A stretch of DNA of 64,000 nt, taken from positions 62,001-126,000 of the forward strand of contig CALSSW010000001.1 of assembly GCA_943789105.1 (NCBI GenBank), read 5' to 3'. Shown in pieces: positions 37,283 through 46,429 of this stretch (its first letter is position 1; each line of letters opens with the position of its first letter). The notes below the pieces were generated by a model. That model saw only the letters and a list, made by a program, of their open reading frames with translations. It was not told the origin of the DNA and did not search any database. Source of the DNA: an uncultured Ulvibacter sp. (GTDB taxonomy: Bacteria; Bacteroidota; Bacteroidia; Flavobacteriales; Flavobacteriaceae). A program made the translations under genes and the position numbers.

Positions 37283-37287
37283 TATAT

Positions 37288-37312
37288 AAGCCTGCTATAA
37301 GCAGGCTTTTTT
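37288..37312 (+). terminator. Intrinsic terminator of the adhesin-porP operon
   Basis: AAGCCTGC TATAA GCAGGCTT followed by T's, 6 bp after the stop. Confidence 0.85.
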
Positions 37313-37334
37313 AGCTTCTATCAAAAATATTGTT

Positions 37335-38126
37335 TTAGAAGATCTTTTCTGAGATATCAATACTGTTTTTATATTCTACTAATAAACACCTAAGAGTCTT
37401 GGTCTTTGAGTTTGTATAAAATTCAAGTTTTGGTTTTGTAATAGCAGTGCTTAAAAGATCTTTATCGCTCAATACAAGCTGTGTCTGTTTTGCCACTGCT
37501 TGCCCACTATCTATTATTTTTATGTTGCTAGGCAGTAGTTTTTTTAACTGCTCTATAAGGTATGGATAATGACTACAACCCAATACCAGATAATCTATGT
37601 TAGCCACTAACATAGGTTCTAAATATTTTTTAAGCAAAATTGTGGTTTGTGGGGAGGCAATCTCGCCATTTTCTATAAGGGTTACCAATCCCTCTCCTAC
37701 AACTTCTGTAATTTTAATGTCTAATGCTAATGCCTTAGAGGTCTTGTGAAATAATTCGCTGCTAAGTGTACCCTTAGTAGCTAAAATACCAATACTACTT
37801 GTCTTAGACATTAATGCAGCTGGTTTAATGGCTGGTTCTATGCCTATGAACGGGATCTGGTATTGGTTTCTTAAATAGGTGATGGCATTTGTAGTTGCGG
37901 TATTACAAGCTATTATTATAATTTTACAGCCAAGGGAGATAAGGTGTTCTGTGTTTTTAATACACAGTGAAAGAATTTCCTCTTTTGTTTTATTTCCATA
38001 GGGTGCATTTACACTATCTGCAAGATATACAGTTGCCTCATTGGGTAGTTGTTTGTGAATTTCCTTCCAAATAGAGGTCCCGCCCACTCCTGAATCAAAA
38101 ATACCTATAGGTGCCTTATTGTTCAT
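37335..38126 (-). CDS. murI: Glutamate racemase
   Basis: A 263-residue cofactor-independent racemase that makes D-glutamate for peptidoglycan. It has the N-terminal GIFDSGVGGTSI (residues 8-19), the two catalytic-cysteine motifs ACNTATT near 72-78 and GCSHYPYL near 183-190, and no N-terminal targeting. It lies downstream of ompH but is separated from it by a terminator. Confidence 0.96.
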   Translation of the reverse strand: MNNKAPIGIFDSGVGGTSIWKEIHKQLPNEATVYLADSVNAPYGNKTKEEILSLCIKNTEHLISLGCKIIIIACNTATTNAITYLRNQYQIPFIGIEPAIKPAALMSKTSSIGILATKGTLSSELFHKTSKALALDIKITEVVGEGLVTLIENGEIASPQTTILLKKYLEPMLVANIDYLVLGCSHYPYLIEQLKKLLPSNIKIIDSGQAVAKQTQLVLSDKDLLSTAITKPKLEFYTNSKTKTLRCLLVEYKNSIDISEKIF

Positions 38127-38172
38127 ATGATAAAGGTACTAATATCAACTATATTTTTATTGCATAAAGCTT

Positions 38173-38213
38173 AAAACAAAAAAGCCTGCTAAGAAGCAGG
38201 TTTTTTTGTTTTG
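38173..38213 (-). terminator. Intrinsic terminator of ompH
   Basis: On the minus strand: AACCTGCT TCTT AGCAGG with TTTTTTGTTTT after it, about 15 bp after the 38229 stop. Confidence 0.7.
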
Positions 38214-38228
38214 TATATAAAGTAGAAA

Positions 38229-38738
38229 TTAGATTCCTAATTCTTTTTTAACATCCATTAAAAGGTCATAACCGTCTGCAAGTATTACCCCGTTTCCTGT
38301 AGCAGAGTCAAGAACATATTGATATCCTTTTGCTCTAGCAACTTTTTGGATAGCCGCACGTGCTTTTTCTAGAATTGGTTGATAAACATCAACTTCTTTC
38401 TTTTGTAAATCTTGAAGTGCTTGTTGTCTGTAGGCAGAAATATTACGCTCCATACCTTGAACCTCTTCAACACGTTTTGCATTTTCTTCTTGTGTTTTTG
38501 TAGTTTCTTCAGCGCCGTATTGCTTTACTTTTGCTTCAAACTCTTTTGCCATGTCCTTGATAGCAGTATCATATGTTTTTTGCAATTTTTCTAACTGGCT
38601 TTGTGCAGCCTTCATCTCTGGCATAGACTCAACCAAAGCTTGAGTGTCTACATGTGCTGTTTTTGATTGTGCATTTGTAAAAGTTGTAGCTCCCATAAAT
38701 AAGGCTACTGCTATCATTAAATTCTTCATTGTTTTCAT
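38229..38738 (-). CDS. OmpH/Skp family periplasmic chaperone (short form)
   Basis: 169 residues with a signal peptide ending near TNAQ (about 24). The mature part is a long charged coiled coil (about 35-130) with the Skp/OmpH layout (VDTQALVESMPEMKAAQSQL) and a C-terminal hydrophobic segment with YQYVLDS. Skp-type chaperones carry unfolded outer-membrane proteins across the periplasm to BAM. It lies downstream of a longer OmpH paralogue and bamA, in what looks like one transcription unit. Confidence 0.9.
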   Translation of the reverse strand: MKTMKNLMIAVALFMGATTFTNAQSKTAHVDTQALVESMPEMKAAQSQLEKLQKTYDTAIKDMAKEFEAKVKQYGAEETTKTQEENAKRVEEVQGMERNISAYRQQALQDLQKKEVDVYQPILEKARAAIQKVARAKGYQYVLDSATGNGVILADGYDLLMDVKKELGI

Positions 38739-38781
38739 TTTAATTGTAGTTAAGTGTTATTTGAATTTTTAAGTATACTAA

Positions 38782-39924
38782 TTATTTCCCGTTTGTGTCA
38801 CCTTGCTTAGGGGGGGTTGCCTCTTGATTTTGATCTTTATTTTTGGGTGGCCAAGGCGTGCCATTTCTAATTGCTTGTATAGAGTCTCTAGTTCTTTGTC
38901 TGGCTTTAAGCAGTTCAGCTCTTTTTAAATCATAAGCTATTTTTTTTGCATCTCTAATAGAATCTCTTTTCCTTTTTCTATCTAGCATAATTTGTTCTCG
39001 TGTGTCTGTTTTCTGATTATTTACTTGCTCAGATTTTGAAGTTTCTTTTTCTTGGATAACCTCTTCTTTTAATTGCGTTTCGCTCTTATCTTTTTGCTCC
39101 TCATTTTTTAAAGATACAGGTGGCCAAGGCGTGCCATTTCTAATTGCTTGTATAGAGTCTCTAGTTCTTTGTCTGGCTTTAAGCAGTTCAGCTCTTTTTA
39201 AATCATAAGCTATTTTTTTTGCAGCTCTAATAGAATCACGCTCTTTTTTTCTGTCTTTCATGATTTGCTCACGCGCATCCTGCTTTGCCTCATTTTCCTG
39301 CTCCCGCTGGGAAACTTCTTTATCTTCTTCAAGAGATAAATCATCTCTTTTCTCGATTTCTTTACGCTCTCTTTTACTGCCGGCTTCTTTTCTTTTCTCT
39401 ACTCTATTGATACTTCTGAGTACAATATCGCTAATGTCATTTCTTTTGGCAGCAAAAAGCATTACTACATCTGCAGACTTATCAAAAATAAAATCATATT
39501 TTTTGGCCTCTGCAACTTCTTGTACAATATTAAAGACTTGATCTTGTATGGGCTGTACTAATTGTCTTCTTTGTATTACTAGATCTCCACCAGAGCCGAA
39601 ACGATTTTGCTGATAGGCAATCATTTCATCTTCTTTGATCTTGATGTCTTCTTCTCTCTCTTCAATAAGTTCTTTGGTTAATAAAACACGCTCATTTGTG
39701 AGAGTTAATTTCATTAAGTCAATCTCTTGTTGTTTTTTGTCGATGTCTGCTTTCCAGCGTTGTACTTTTCCGTCCAACTGTGTAGATGCTTCTATATACT
39801 CAGGTACATTTTCAAGTATGTATTCCATGTCAATGTATCCAATACGCACACCTCTTTGTGCATTTGCTGAAAATGATATGCAAATAAATGCAATCGCTAC
39901 TAAAAGAATTTGTTTAGTTTTCAT
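38782..39924 (-). CDS. OmpH/Skp family protein with duplicated charged C-terminal module
   Basis: A 380-residue protein with a signal peptide (ends SANAQ, about 22). An OmpH domain follows at about 25-170 (VRIGYIDMEYILENVPEYI), and the rest is a highly charged tail. The tail contains two near-identical copies of a block RDSIR.AKKIAYDLKRAE...NGTPWPP; the copies are 91 codons apart. The Lys/Arg-rich helix tail is not part of ordinary Skp. It lies just upstream of ompH and downstream of bamA, fitting a role with BAM. The function of the tail is unknown. Confidence 0.85.
   Translation of the reverse strand: MKTKQILLVAIAFICISFSANAQRGVRIGYIDMEYILENVPEYIEASTQLDGKVQRWKADIDKKQQEIDLMKLTLTNERVLLTKELIEEREEDIKIKEDEMIAYQQNRFGSGGDLVIQRRQLVQPIQDQVFNIVQEVAEAKKYDFIFDKSADVVMLFAAKRNDISDIVLRSINRVEKRKEAGSKRERKEIEKRDDLSLEEDKEVSQREQENEAKQDAREQIMKDRKKERDSIRAAKKIAYDLKRAELLKARQRTRDSIQAIRNGTPWPPVSLKNEEQKDKSETQLKEEVIQEKETSKSEQVNNQKTDTREQIMLDRKRKRDSIRDAKKIAYDLKRAELLKARQRTRDSIQAIRNGTPWPPKNKDQNQEATPPKQGDTNGK
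38846..38950 (-). repeat. Direct repeat copy B in the long OmpH gene
   Basis: 105-nt copy identical to 39119-39223; identity continues for a further 14 nt with one mismatch. The offset of 273 nt is 91 codons, so the reading frame is kept. Confidence 0.9.
39119..39223 (-). repeat. Direct repeat copy A in the long OmpH gene
   Basis: 105-nt copy identical to 38846-38950. High DNA identity between protein-coding repeats suggests a recent duplication or gene conversion. Confidence 0.9.
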
Positions 39925-39959
39925 AGTAAAGGTTAATGTTAAGAAAATATCGTGCCAAA

Positions 39960-42527
39960 TTAAAATTGTTGTCCTATTATAAAGTGGGTTTCCCAGCCAT
40001 TAGGGGTGTTTCCTGACAATGTTGAATCAAATCCATAAGCAAAATCGATGCCTAATAACCCGAAAGCTGGCATAAATATACGTAATCCTGCGCCAGCAGA
40101 CCTCTTAAGATTAAAAGGATTGTATTCCCTAAAGCCATCATAAGAGTTTCCTGCTTCCATAAATGCCAATACATATATAGATGCTAATTGCTTCAATGTA
40201 ATTGGGTGTCTCATTTCTAACGAGAATTTATTATAAATCGTATTTCCATCTTGTGGAGATAAAGATTGGTTTGGATAACCGCGCAATTGCACTACCTCTC
40301 TTCCGTCCAAACTAAAAGCACCAAGGCCATCTCCTCCAACAAAGAACCTCTCAAATGGAACAGCGCCTCTGTCATTATTATAAGACCCCAAGAATCCAAA
40401 TTCTGTTTTAGAGCGCAACACCAAGTCTCCAACAATTTTGTTGTACCACGTGCCCTCAAATTTAATTTTATAATACTCTAGCCAATTAAAACGTTCCTGA
40501 TCAATTGCAGAGATGCGCTCTTGTGTATCAACATCTGTTTGGTTATCTATTAGAAAGTCTACCAAACCTTCACGTTCTTGTGCAAGCTCACCATAATCTA
40601 CCCCATTAAACAATGAATAAGGGAGTGTTACTTTGGCAGTAACTTTAAATTCAGCACCAAATTTAGGATAAATAGGATTATTACCCACATTACTTCTTGT
40701 AAGACCAATAGTGTAAGCTAGGTTATTTGAAAAACCATCTCCAAAGGTAAATAACCCCGTGTTGTAATTTTTTAAATTATAATGCTGAAAACTTATGGCA
40801 TTAGAGAATGTAAAGTTATCATCTGGCCAAGTCAATCTTTTTGCGAGACCCAAGGATCCTCCAGTGATTAAAAAGCGTTGATCTTTATCTACTTCTCTTG
40901 TCTGAAAATTAAAACGATATTGTATGGTATGAGAAAAAGAAGCACTAAACTGCACTGGACGTTTTCCGCCAAGCCAAGGTTCTGTGATAGACGCACTGTA
41001 GGTTTGGTAGTTTGTAGAAGCCTGTGCTCTTAAAGAAAATTTTTGACCATCACCCATAGGTAGGGGCTTGTAGGCATCAGCATTAAAGATATTTCTAAGA
41101 GAAAAGTTGTTAAAAGAAAGCCCAAGTGTACCCACAAAACCTCCTCCACCATAACCACCTTGAAGCTCAATCTGGCTGGCTCCTTTTTCTACAACAGAGT
41201 ACTCCATGTCCAGAGTTCCGTTGTTTGGGTCCACATTTTTAAAGTTTGGTGAAATTTGTTCTGGATCAAAAAAGCCTAAATTGCTCAGCTCTCTAATGGT
41301 TCTAACCACATTTTTTTTACTGTACTTTTGGCCAGGTCTGGTGCGTAATTCTCTATAAATTACATGGTCATTTGTCTTGGTGTTTCCAACCACTGTGATG
41401 TGATCAAAATAGGCCTGTTTTCCCTCTCTAATTCTAATCTCGTAATCAATGGTATCTTGTCTTACGGCAACCTCTACTGCATTGATTGTAGAGAAAAGAT
41501 ACCCATTGTTTTGGTATTTGTTTGTAAGGTCAAAGGCCTCTGGATTTGTGTTGTCTTCAATTCTTTCTGCCATTAGGGTTCCATTGTAAACGTCTCCTTT
41601 TTTTATACCAAGTGTTTGGCTTAATTGACTGTTTGTGTAAACGCTATTACCCAGAAAGCGAATGTTTCCAAAGTAGTATTTTTTACCTTCTTCTATTTTG
41701 ATGGCAACCCCAACACTTCTGTCATTTGTATTGTATACACTATCAGTTACGATTTTTGCATCTCTATATCCATTCTCTTTGTAAGTCTGAATGATAGATG
41801 CCTTGTCTTCCTGGTAACCGGTATCTGTAAATTTTGACATTTTCCAGATACGAATAGGGTTTCTTCTTTTAATGTTTTTCATGGAACGCCTTAGGGTTCC
41901 ATCTTGTAAATTATCATTGCCTTCAAACTCAAGAGGAGAAATTTTAATCCTGTTGTTTTTGTTAATAACGATTTTCATGTCTTTGGCAACTTCAACACCT
42001 GTAGAGTCTAGTTTTGCAGGGGTGCTGATAATAACATCTGTATTGTAGAATCCTTTTTCGACAAATTTATTACGTATAAAATTTTTCGTGGTAGTAATTA
42101 AGTTTTTGGTGATTTTTAGTCCAGACTTTAATTCTGTTTCTTTTATAATCTCTTTGGTCATCGCTTTGCGAATCCCATCGCCAACAATGGTAATTTCATC
42201 TAATTTTGGTAGTTCTACAATATAGATTTCTAGGTCTGCGAGGTCTCCATCTATTTTGGTTACGTAAATAGCAATATCACTAAATAGGTTTTGTTCCCAT
42301 AATTTTTTTGTGACCTCACTCAGGCGTTCTCCTGGGATGAAAATGCGTTCTCCTTTTTTAAGACCTGTAAAGGCAATAACAGTTTGATCATTGTAGCTTT
42401 GTGCTCCTGCAACTGTAATGGTGTTTATCTCATATTTTATACCTGCGTCCAATTCTTTTTGCTGTGCCTGTATTGTGGATGACCAAAACAATGTAATGGC
42501 TACAAAACAAAAGATCTTTCTGTACAT
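39960..42527 (-). CDS. bamA: Outer-membrane protein assembly factor BamA
   Basis: 855 residues. The signal peptide (MYRKIFCFVAITLFWSSTIQA) starts at ATG 42527; an upstream in-frame start would add 15 residues before it and overlap uppS. POTRA domains cover about 25-420 (GLKKGERIFIPG, GNTKTNDHVIYRELRTRPG) and a C-terminal 16-strand barrel with VRGY-like LRGYPNQSLS near residue 740 completes it. It ends in a Phe (IGQQF). BamA inserts beta-barrel proteins into the outer membrane. Neighbours uppS, DUF6089 and OmpH chaperones form a conserved envelope cluster. Confidence 0.96.
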   Translation of the reverse strand: MYRKIFCFVAITLFWSSTIQAQQKELDAGIKYEINTITVAGAQSYNDQTVIAFTGLKKGERIFIPGERLSEVTKKLWEQNLFSDIAIYVTKIDGDLADLEIYIVELPKLDEITIVGDGIRKAMTKEIIKETELKSGLKITKNLITTTKNFIRNKFVEKGFYNTDVIISTPAKLDSTGVEVAKDMKIVINKNNRIKISPLEFEGNDNLQDGTLRRSMKNIKRRNPIRIWKMSKFTDTGYQEDKASIIQTYKENGYRDAKIVTDSVYNTNDRSVGVAIKIEEGKKYYFGNIRFLGNSVYTNSQLSQTLGIKKGDVYNGTLMAERIEDNTNPEAFDLTNKYQNNGYLFSTINAVEVAVRQDTIDYEIRIREGKQAYFDHITVVGNTKTNDHVIYRELRTRPGQKYSKKNVVRTIRELSNLGFFDPEQISPNFKNVDPNNGTLDMEYSVVEKGASQIELQGGYGGGGFVGTLGLSFNNFSLRNIFNADAYKPLPMGDGQKFSLRAQASTNYQTYSASITEPWLGGKRPVQFSASFSHTIQYRFNFQTREVDKDQRFLITGGSLGLAKRLTWPDDNFTFSNAISFQHYNLKNYNTGLFTFGDGFSNNLAYTIGLTRSNVGNNPIYPKFGAEFKVTAKVTLPYSLFNGVDYGELAQEREGLVDFLIDNQTDVDTQERISAIDQERFNWLEYYKIKFEGTWYNKIVGDLVLRSKTEFGFLGSYNNDRGAVPFERFFVGGDGLGAFSLDGREVVQLRGYPNQSLSPQDGNTIYNKFSLEMRHPITLKQLASIYVLAFMEAGNSYDGFREYNPFNLKRSAGAGLRIFMPAFGLLGIDFAYGFDSTLSGNTPNGWETHFIIGQQF

Positions 42528-42546
42528 ACTAAAAATATAATGCGAA

Positions 42547-43287
42547 TTATAATTGCTCACTTGTCTTTCCAAATCTTCGTTCTCTGTTTTGATAATTTAA
42601 TATTGCCTCAAAAAGATGGTTTTTGGTATAATCTGGCCAAAGAACATCTGTAAAATATAATTCTGCATATGCTAGTTGCCACAACAAAAAGTTGCTTATA
42701 CGTTGCTCACCACTGGTACGAATTAACAAATCTACATCTGGCAGGTCTTGGGTGTAAAGGTGATTGTTAATCAGTTTTTCATCAATATTTTCAGGCGAAA
42801 TTAATCCTTTTTTAACTTTAAGACTAATCTCTTGAATTGTTTTTGTGATTTCTTCTCTAGACCCATAACTTAGTGCAAGTGTCAAGGTCATTTTTGTGTT
42901 GTTTTTAGTTTTTTGTATCACACCTTCAAGCTCTTTTTGCGCTTTACTTGGTAGCGCATCAAGATTTCCAATAGCATTTAATCTTATGTTGTGCTTGTCA
43001 AGCAACTTAATTTCTTTTTTTAATGAGGAAACCAATAGTCCCATCAGTAATTCTACCTCGATTTTTGGACGATTCCAATTTTCTGTAGAAAAAGCATAAA
43101 GCGTTAGGTAAGGGACGTTAATCTCTACACAAGCCTCTGTGATTTCACGAACTGCTTTTGTGCCATTTTCATGACCCATAGACCTAAACATACCCTTGGC
43201 TTTTGCCCAACGTCCGTTACCATCCATGATAATAGCCAAGTGTTGGGGAATGGCATCTTTATTTATTTGCTCTAAGAGACGACTCAT
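42547..43287 (-). CDS. uppS: Undecaprenyl diphosphate synthase (isoprenyl transferase)
   Basis: A 246-residue cis-prenyltransferase making the undecaprenyl carrier for cell-wall and surface polysaccharide synthesis. The diphosphate-binding motif is HLAIIMDGNGRWAKAKG (about residues 16-32), and RTSGEQRISNFLLWQLAYAE is near 190. I use the ATG at 43287 rather than an upstream in-frame Met that overlaps the DUF6089 gene. It is 4 bp after that gene and 19 bp before the BamA start. Confidence 0.95.
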   Translation of the reverse strand: MSRLLEQINKDAIPQHLAIIMDGNGRWAKAKGMFRSMGHENGTKAVREITEACVEINVPYLTLYAFSTENWNRPKIEVELLMGLLVSSLKKEIKLLDKHNIRLNAIGNLDALPSKAQKELEGVIQKTKNNTKMTLTLALSYGSREEITKTIQEISLKVKKGLISPENIDEKLINNHLYTQDLPDVDLLIRTSGEQRISNFLLWQLAYAELYFTDVLWPDYTKNHLFEAILNYQNRERRFGKTSEQL

Positions 43288-43291
43288 TTCT

Positions 43292-43984
43292 TCAAAAATT
43301 ACAATAACAGGGTTCTCTCCCAAAAGTAAATGAAAAAGTAATGCCCGTAAAGACATACCAATCATTATTATTTTGGTTTCCAAATTTTAAATCTTCAGTG
43401 TCCTGATACCCAAGCACAGGATTGCTTGCGTCAATATCATCAGTAAAACTATACCTGGCTCCAATTTCAAAAGCTCCAATTAATTTTGTGCTTAGAGTTG
43501 CTTTGTATCCAAGCACCATTGGTATTGCAAATGCACCTGCTTGGTCATACTCTGTATAAACTCCTGAACCAGAAATATAAGAAGCCTTATATAAAAAATA
43601 GGTGATTCCAGTATACAGATAGGGCGCCGATGTAGGAGCTCCAGAGTTTAAATTGAACTCCCAAAAGGTATATTCTAGCCCTGCAGAAAATTCTTTAATA
43701 TTGTTTTGAAAAGAGTAGCCTCTTTGTTTTCTTCTGCTTTCTTTACTGTCTGCATCATTTCCTTCTGCTTTGGCTAGAATGGCCGAAAAACGGAATGAAT
43801 GCCGCTCACTTCTATTCCATTTAAAAATACCACCAAAAGCTAGTGTATTTGGGTTAACGTAGGTTGTACTGCCCACATCTCCAATTACATTTGCACCACC
43901 AACAAAACCACCCAGCTCAAATGTCTGTGAAGCTCCTTTATGTAAAGAAAAAAGTACTAAAAAAACTACCGTTAAATACCTCAT
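43292..43984 (-). CDS. DUF6089 family outer-membrane protein (PorG-like)
   Basis: 230 residues with a signal peptide ending near GASQ (about 20) and a small beta-barrel. DUF6089 family proteins include PorG, a T9SS component that in Porphyromonas associates with PorK/PorN; the family ending with PCYCNF is present here. Placed between nadK and uppS-bamA, as in other Bacteroidota. The T9SS role is inferred from family and synteny. Confidence 0.8.
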   Translation of the reverse strand: MRYLTVVFLVLFSLHKGASQTFELGGFVGGANVIGDVGSTTYVNPNTLAFGGIFKWNRSERHSFRFSAILAKAEGNDADSKESRRKQRGYSFQNNIKEFSAGLEYTFWEFNLNSGAPTSAPYLYTGITYFLYKASYISGSGVYTEYDQAGAFAIPMVLGYKATLSTKLIGAFEIGARYSFTDDIDASNPVLGYQDTEDLKFGNQNNNDWYVFTGITFSFTFGREPCYCNF

Positions 43985-44084
43985 AAGTTTTAAAAAGTTC
44001 GCAAATATAACAATAAACTTGGCACTACCCCACCATTACAGCTATAGTCTAGATTGATAAACAAATTTTAGGGTTTTTTATTGC

Positions 44085-44969
44085 TTAATTTCTTTTGTCT
44101 TCTCCCCAAAGTAACTTTTTTCGAAGTGTTTTTATAAAACTTTCTTCTATGGGTTGAACAAATTTAATAGTGAAGGCGGCTTTTTTGATGGTGATCAATG
44201 TCTCGTTTTTAAGGGTTACAATTCTAGAGTCTAAAGATAGTAGATGGGTGTCTTCTCTACCCGATACCTTAAGAGTTATCACACTGTTGTCTGGAACAAT
44301 AAGAGGCCTAACATTTAAGTTGTGAGGTGCAATAGGAGTAAGGACTATGCTCTCATTGTTAGGATCAATAACAGGGCCGCCGCAGCTAAGTGAATATCCT
44401 GTTGATCCTGTTGGGGTAGAGACTATTAACCCGTCAGACCAGTAGGAAGTCAAATACTCCTGGTTAATAGAGGTTTCTACCTTGATCATAGAGGTAGTGT
44501 TTTTTCTGTTTACGGCAACCTCGTTGAGTGCAAAATTTAAGGGAGTGATTTCCTTGTTTGAGGGATTTGTTTCTATAGATAATAAAGAACGCTCAGAGAT
44601 GTAATAATTGCCCTCGAGTATTTCTGTTATATTAGAGGTTATATCTTGTTTTTGTATGGTAGCTAAAAAGCCAAGTCTTCCTGTGTTTACTCCAACAATT
44701 GGAATGTCAAGATCTCGCACAAATGTGATAGATTTTAAAATAGTGCCATCTCCTCCAATGCTAAAAAACAGATCATAGCTTGTGTCTAGTTTTGTAAAGC
44801 TTGAAAGCTTAGATAGGTCTGTATGAAAAGATTGGTTCTCTCTCATAAGCGCTAAAAAGTTTTTTTCGACGACAATTTGTACCCCTTTACTTTGCAATGC
44901 ATTGAGAATTGCCTGTATGTGCGTTTCAGAGTTTTTGTGGTAAAATTGGCCGTAGATCCCTATTTTCAT
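44085..44969 (-). CDS. nadK: NAD kinase
   Basis: A 294-residue enzyme that phosphorylates NAD+ to NADP+ using ATP. Motifs are SIGGDGTILKSI near 70-81, the GVNTGRLGFLA stretch near 98-108, and a second glycine-rich site VSTPTGSTGYSLSCGGPV near 184-201. Two bases separate it from the CBS-domain gene upstream; the pair is conserved near pdxJ. Confidence 0.95.
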   Translation of the reverse strand: MKIGIYGQFYHKNSETHIQAILNALQSKGVQIVVEKNFLALMRENQSFHTDLSKLSSFTKLDTSYDLFFSIGGDGTILKSITFVRDLDIPIVGVNTGRLGFLATIQKQDITSNITEILEGNYYISERSLLSIETNPSNKEITPLNFALNEVAVNRKNTTSMIKVETSINQEYLTSYWSDGLIVSTPTGSTGYSLSCGGPVIDPNNESIVLTPIAPHNLNVRPLIVPDNSVITLKVSGREDTHLLSLDSRIVTLKNETLITIKKAAFTIKFVQPIEESFIKTLRKKLLWGEDKRN

Positions 44970-44971
44970 AA

Positions 44972-45628
44972 CTACATCTTTAGGTATTTGTCAAGGTATT
45001 GAGATCTTTTTTTCAGGTCGTCAATAAATCGATCTTCTTGATGATTAGACACCACATTGTAGCTGTATCTTCTAAAAGTTTGAACAATTGCATTGATGTC
45101 TGTGTGCCCAACTTTGATGGTTATTTGAGTGATGTCATTTTCCGTTTTTGAGACAAAGACCCCTAAAATTTTTGCATCATTACTCTCAATAATTTGACTA
45201 ATTTCAGAAAAAGAATAATCTGTTGTGCCTTTTTCAATAACAATAATACCTCCCGCCTCTCCTAGAAAAGGGGTGTCGTTAAAGATATTCATTATGTCAC
45301 TGAGCTCATAATACCCTAAGTATTTGTAGCTGTCTGTCAGCACAGGCATAATAGTGCTGTTGTTCAGGGCAAAGGCCTCAAGTATGTCTAGCCAATTTGT
45401 ATGCTGTTTTACATGAAACTTCTCTAAAGAATATTGATATGCCTCAAGTGTTTTATCTGCGTCATAGCAATGAATGTCATTTTCTGAAATTGCACCTTCA
45501 AAAACCCCATCTTTGGTCACAGGAATGTGCGTGTAGGTGAGTTGATTGAAAGCGTTTTGAACCTCACTTACTTTGGTGGTTAGGTCAAAAGGCGTAATGT
45601 CATTTATGATATATTGTTGTGTATTCAC
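44972..45628 (-). CDS. CBS-domain protein
   Basis: A 218-residue cytoplasmic protein with a pair of CBS motifs (about 1-125; residues HIPVTKDGVFEGAIS and IMPVLTDSYKYLGYYE) and a C-terminal ACT-like segment (about 130-200). CBS pairs bind adenosine nucleotides. The start is GTG (45628). It is 2 bp before nadK and divergent from pdxJ. Role is likely regulatory; specific partner unknown. Confidence 0.8.
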   Translation of the reverse strand: MNTQQYIINDITPFDLTTKVSEVQNAFNQLTYTHIPVTKDGVFEGAISENDIHCYDADKTLEAYQYSLEKFHVKQHTNWLDILEAFALNNSTIMPVLTDSYKYLGYYELSDIMNIFNDTPFLGEAGGIIVIEKGTTDYSFSEISQIIESNDAKILGVFVSKTENDITQITIKVGHTDINAIVQTFRRYSYNVVSNHQEDRFIDDLKKRSQYLDKYLKM

Positions 45629-45688
45629 AGCAAAGGTTTTTTATGCAAAATACTTAAAATATAGTTTCAAAACTGTGCTTAAGCATTG

Positions 45689-45696
45689 TATTTTTG
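45689..45696 (+). promoter_or_regulatory. -7 box for pdxJ
   Basis: TATTTTTG matches TAnnTTTG, 13 bp before the ATG at 45710; the transcript would be nearly leaderless. Confidence 0.4.
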
Positions 45697-45709
45697 TTTC
45701 AAATATATA

Positions 45710-46426
45710 ATGATGACAAAGTTAAGTGTAAATATTAATAAAATTGCAACATTACGTAACGCTCGTGGTGGTAATTACCCCAGTGTAGTGCAAGTTGCAA
45801 AAGATGTACAGTTGTTTGGCGCCCATGGGGTAACCATACACCCCCGGCCAGATGAGCGTCATATAAGGTACCAAGACGCCTATGATTTAAAACAGGCCGT
45901 GTCTACAGAGTACAATATAGAAGGAAATCCTATTGTTAAATTTATGGATATGGTCCTGAAAATAAAACCGACTCAGGTTACCTTGGTGCCAGATAGTATA
46001 GATGCTATTACTTCAAATGCAGGATGGGATACCATTAAACATAGAGATTTTTTGAGTGAAGTAATTTCAGAATTTAAAAGCAGCGGTATTCGCACATCGA
46101 TATTTGTAGACCCCTCTCTTAAAAGGGTAGAGGGAGCCGCCAATGTTGGTGCAGACAGAATAGAGCTATACACAGAGGCCTTTGCAAAGCAATATTCTTT
46201 GGGAGATTTTGAGGCCGTATTGCCATATGATGGATGTGCTAAACTAGCACATCAATTAGGGATGGGTGTAAATGCTGGTCATGATTTATCTCTAGATAAT
46301 ATTGCATTTTTTGCTAAAAACGTTTCTCATCTAGCAGAGGTTAGTATTGGTCATGCGCTTATCTCTGAGGCAATTTATAAGGGCTTGCAGCCTACCATTG
46401 AGGCTTACCTATCTAAACTAATATAA
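45710..46426 (+). CDS. pdxJ: Pyridoxine 5'-phosphate synthase
   Basis: A 238-residue TIM-barrel enzyme that condenses 1-deoxy-xylulose 5-phosphate with 3-amino-2-oxopropyl phosphate to make pyridoxine 5'-phosphate (vitamin B6). The N-terminal LSVNINKIATLRNARGG (replacing the usual VN.DH.AT.R) and GAHGVTIHPRPDERHI are family motifs; GHDLSLDNI and VSIGHALISEA follow near the C-terminus. Start chosen at the Met-Met pair (45710/45713). It is 3 bp before the alpha/beta hydrolase. Confidence 0.95.
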   Translation: MMTKLSVNINKIATLRNARGGNYPSVVQVAKDVQLFGAHGVTIHPRPDERHIRYQDAYDLKQAVSTEYNIEGNPIVKFMDMVLKIKPTQVTLVPDSIDAITSNAGWDTIKHRDFLSEVISEFKSSGIRTSIFVDPSLKRVEGAANVGADRIELYTEAFAKQYSLGDFEAVLPYDGCAKLAHQLGMGVNAGHDLSLDNIAFFAKNVSHLAEVSIGHALISEAIYKGLQPTIEAYLSKLI

Positions 46427-46429
46427 GGC

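Noticed and set aside
42528-42572. Upstream start for BamA
   Set aside because: It places 15 residues before a clear signal peptide and overlaps uppS.
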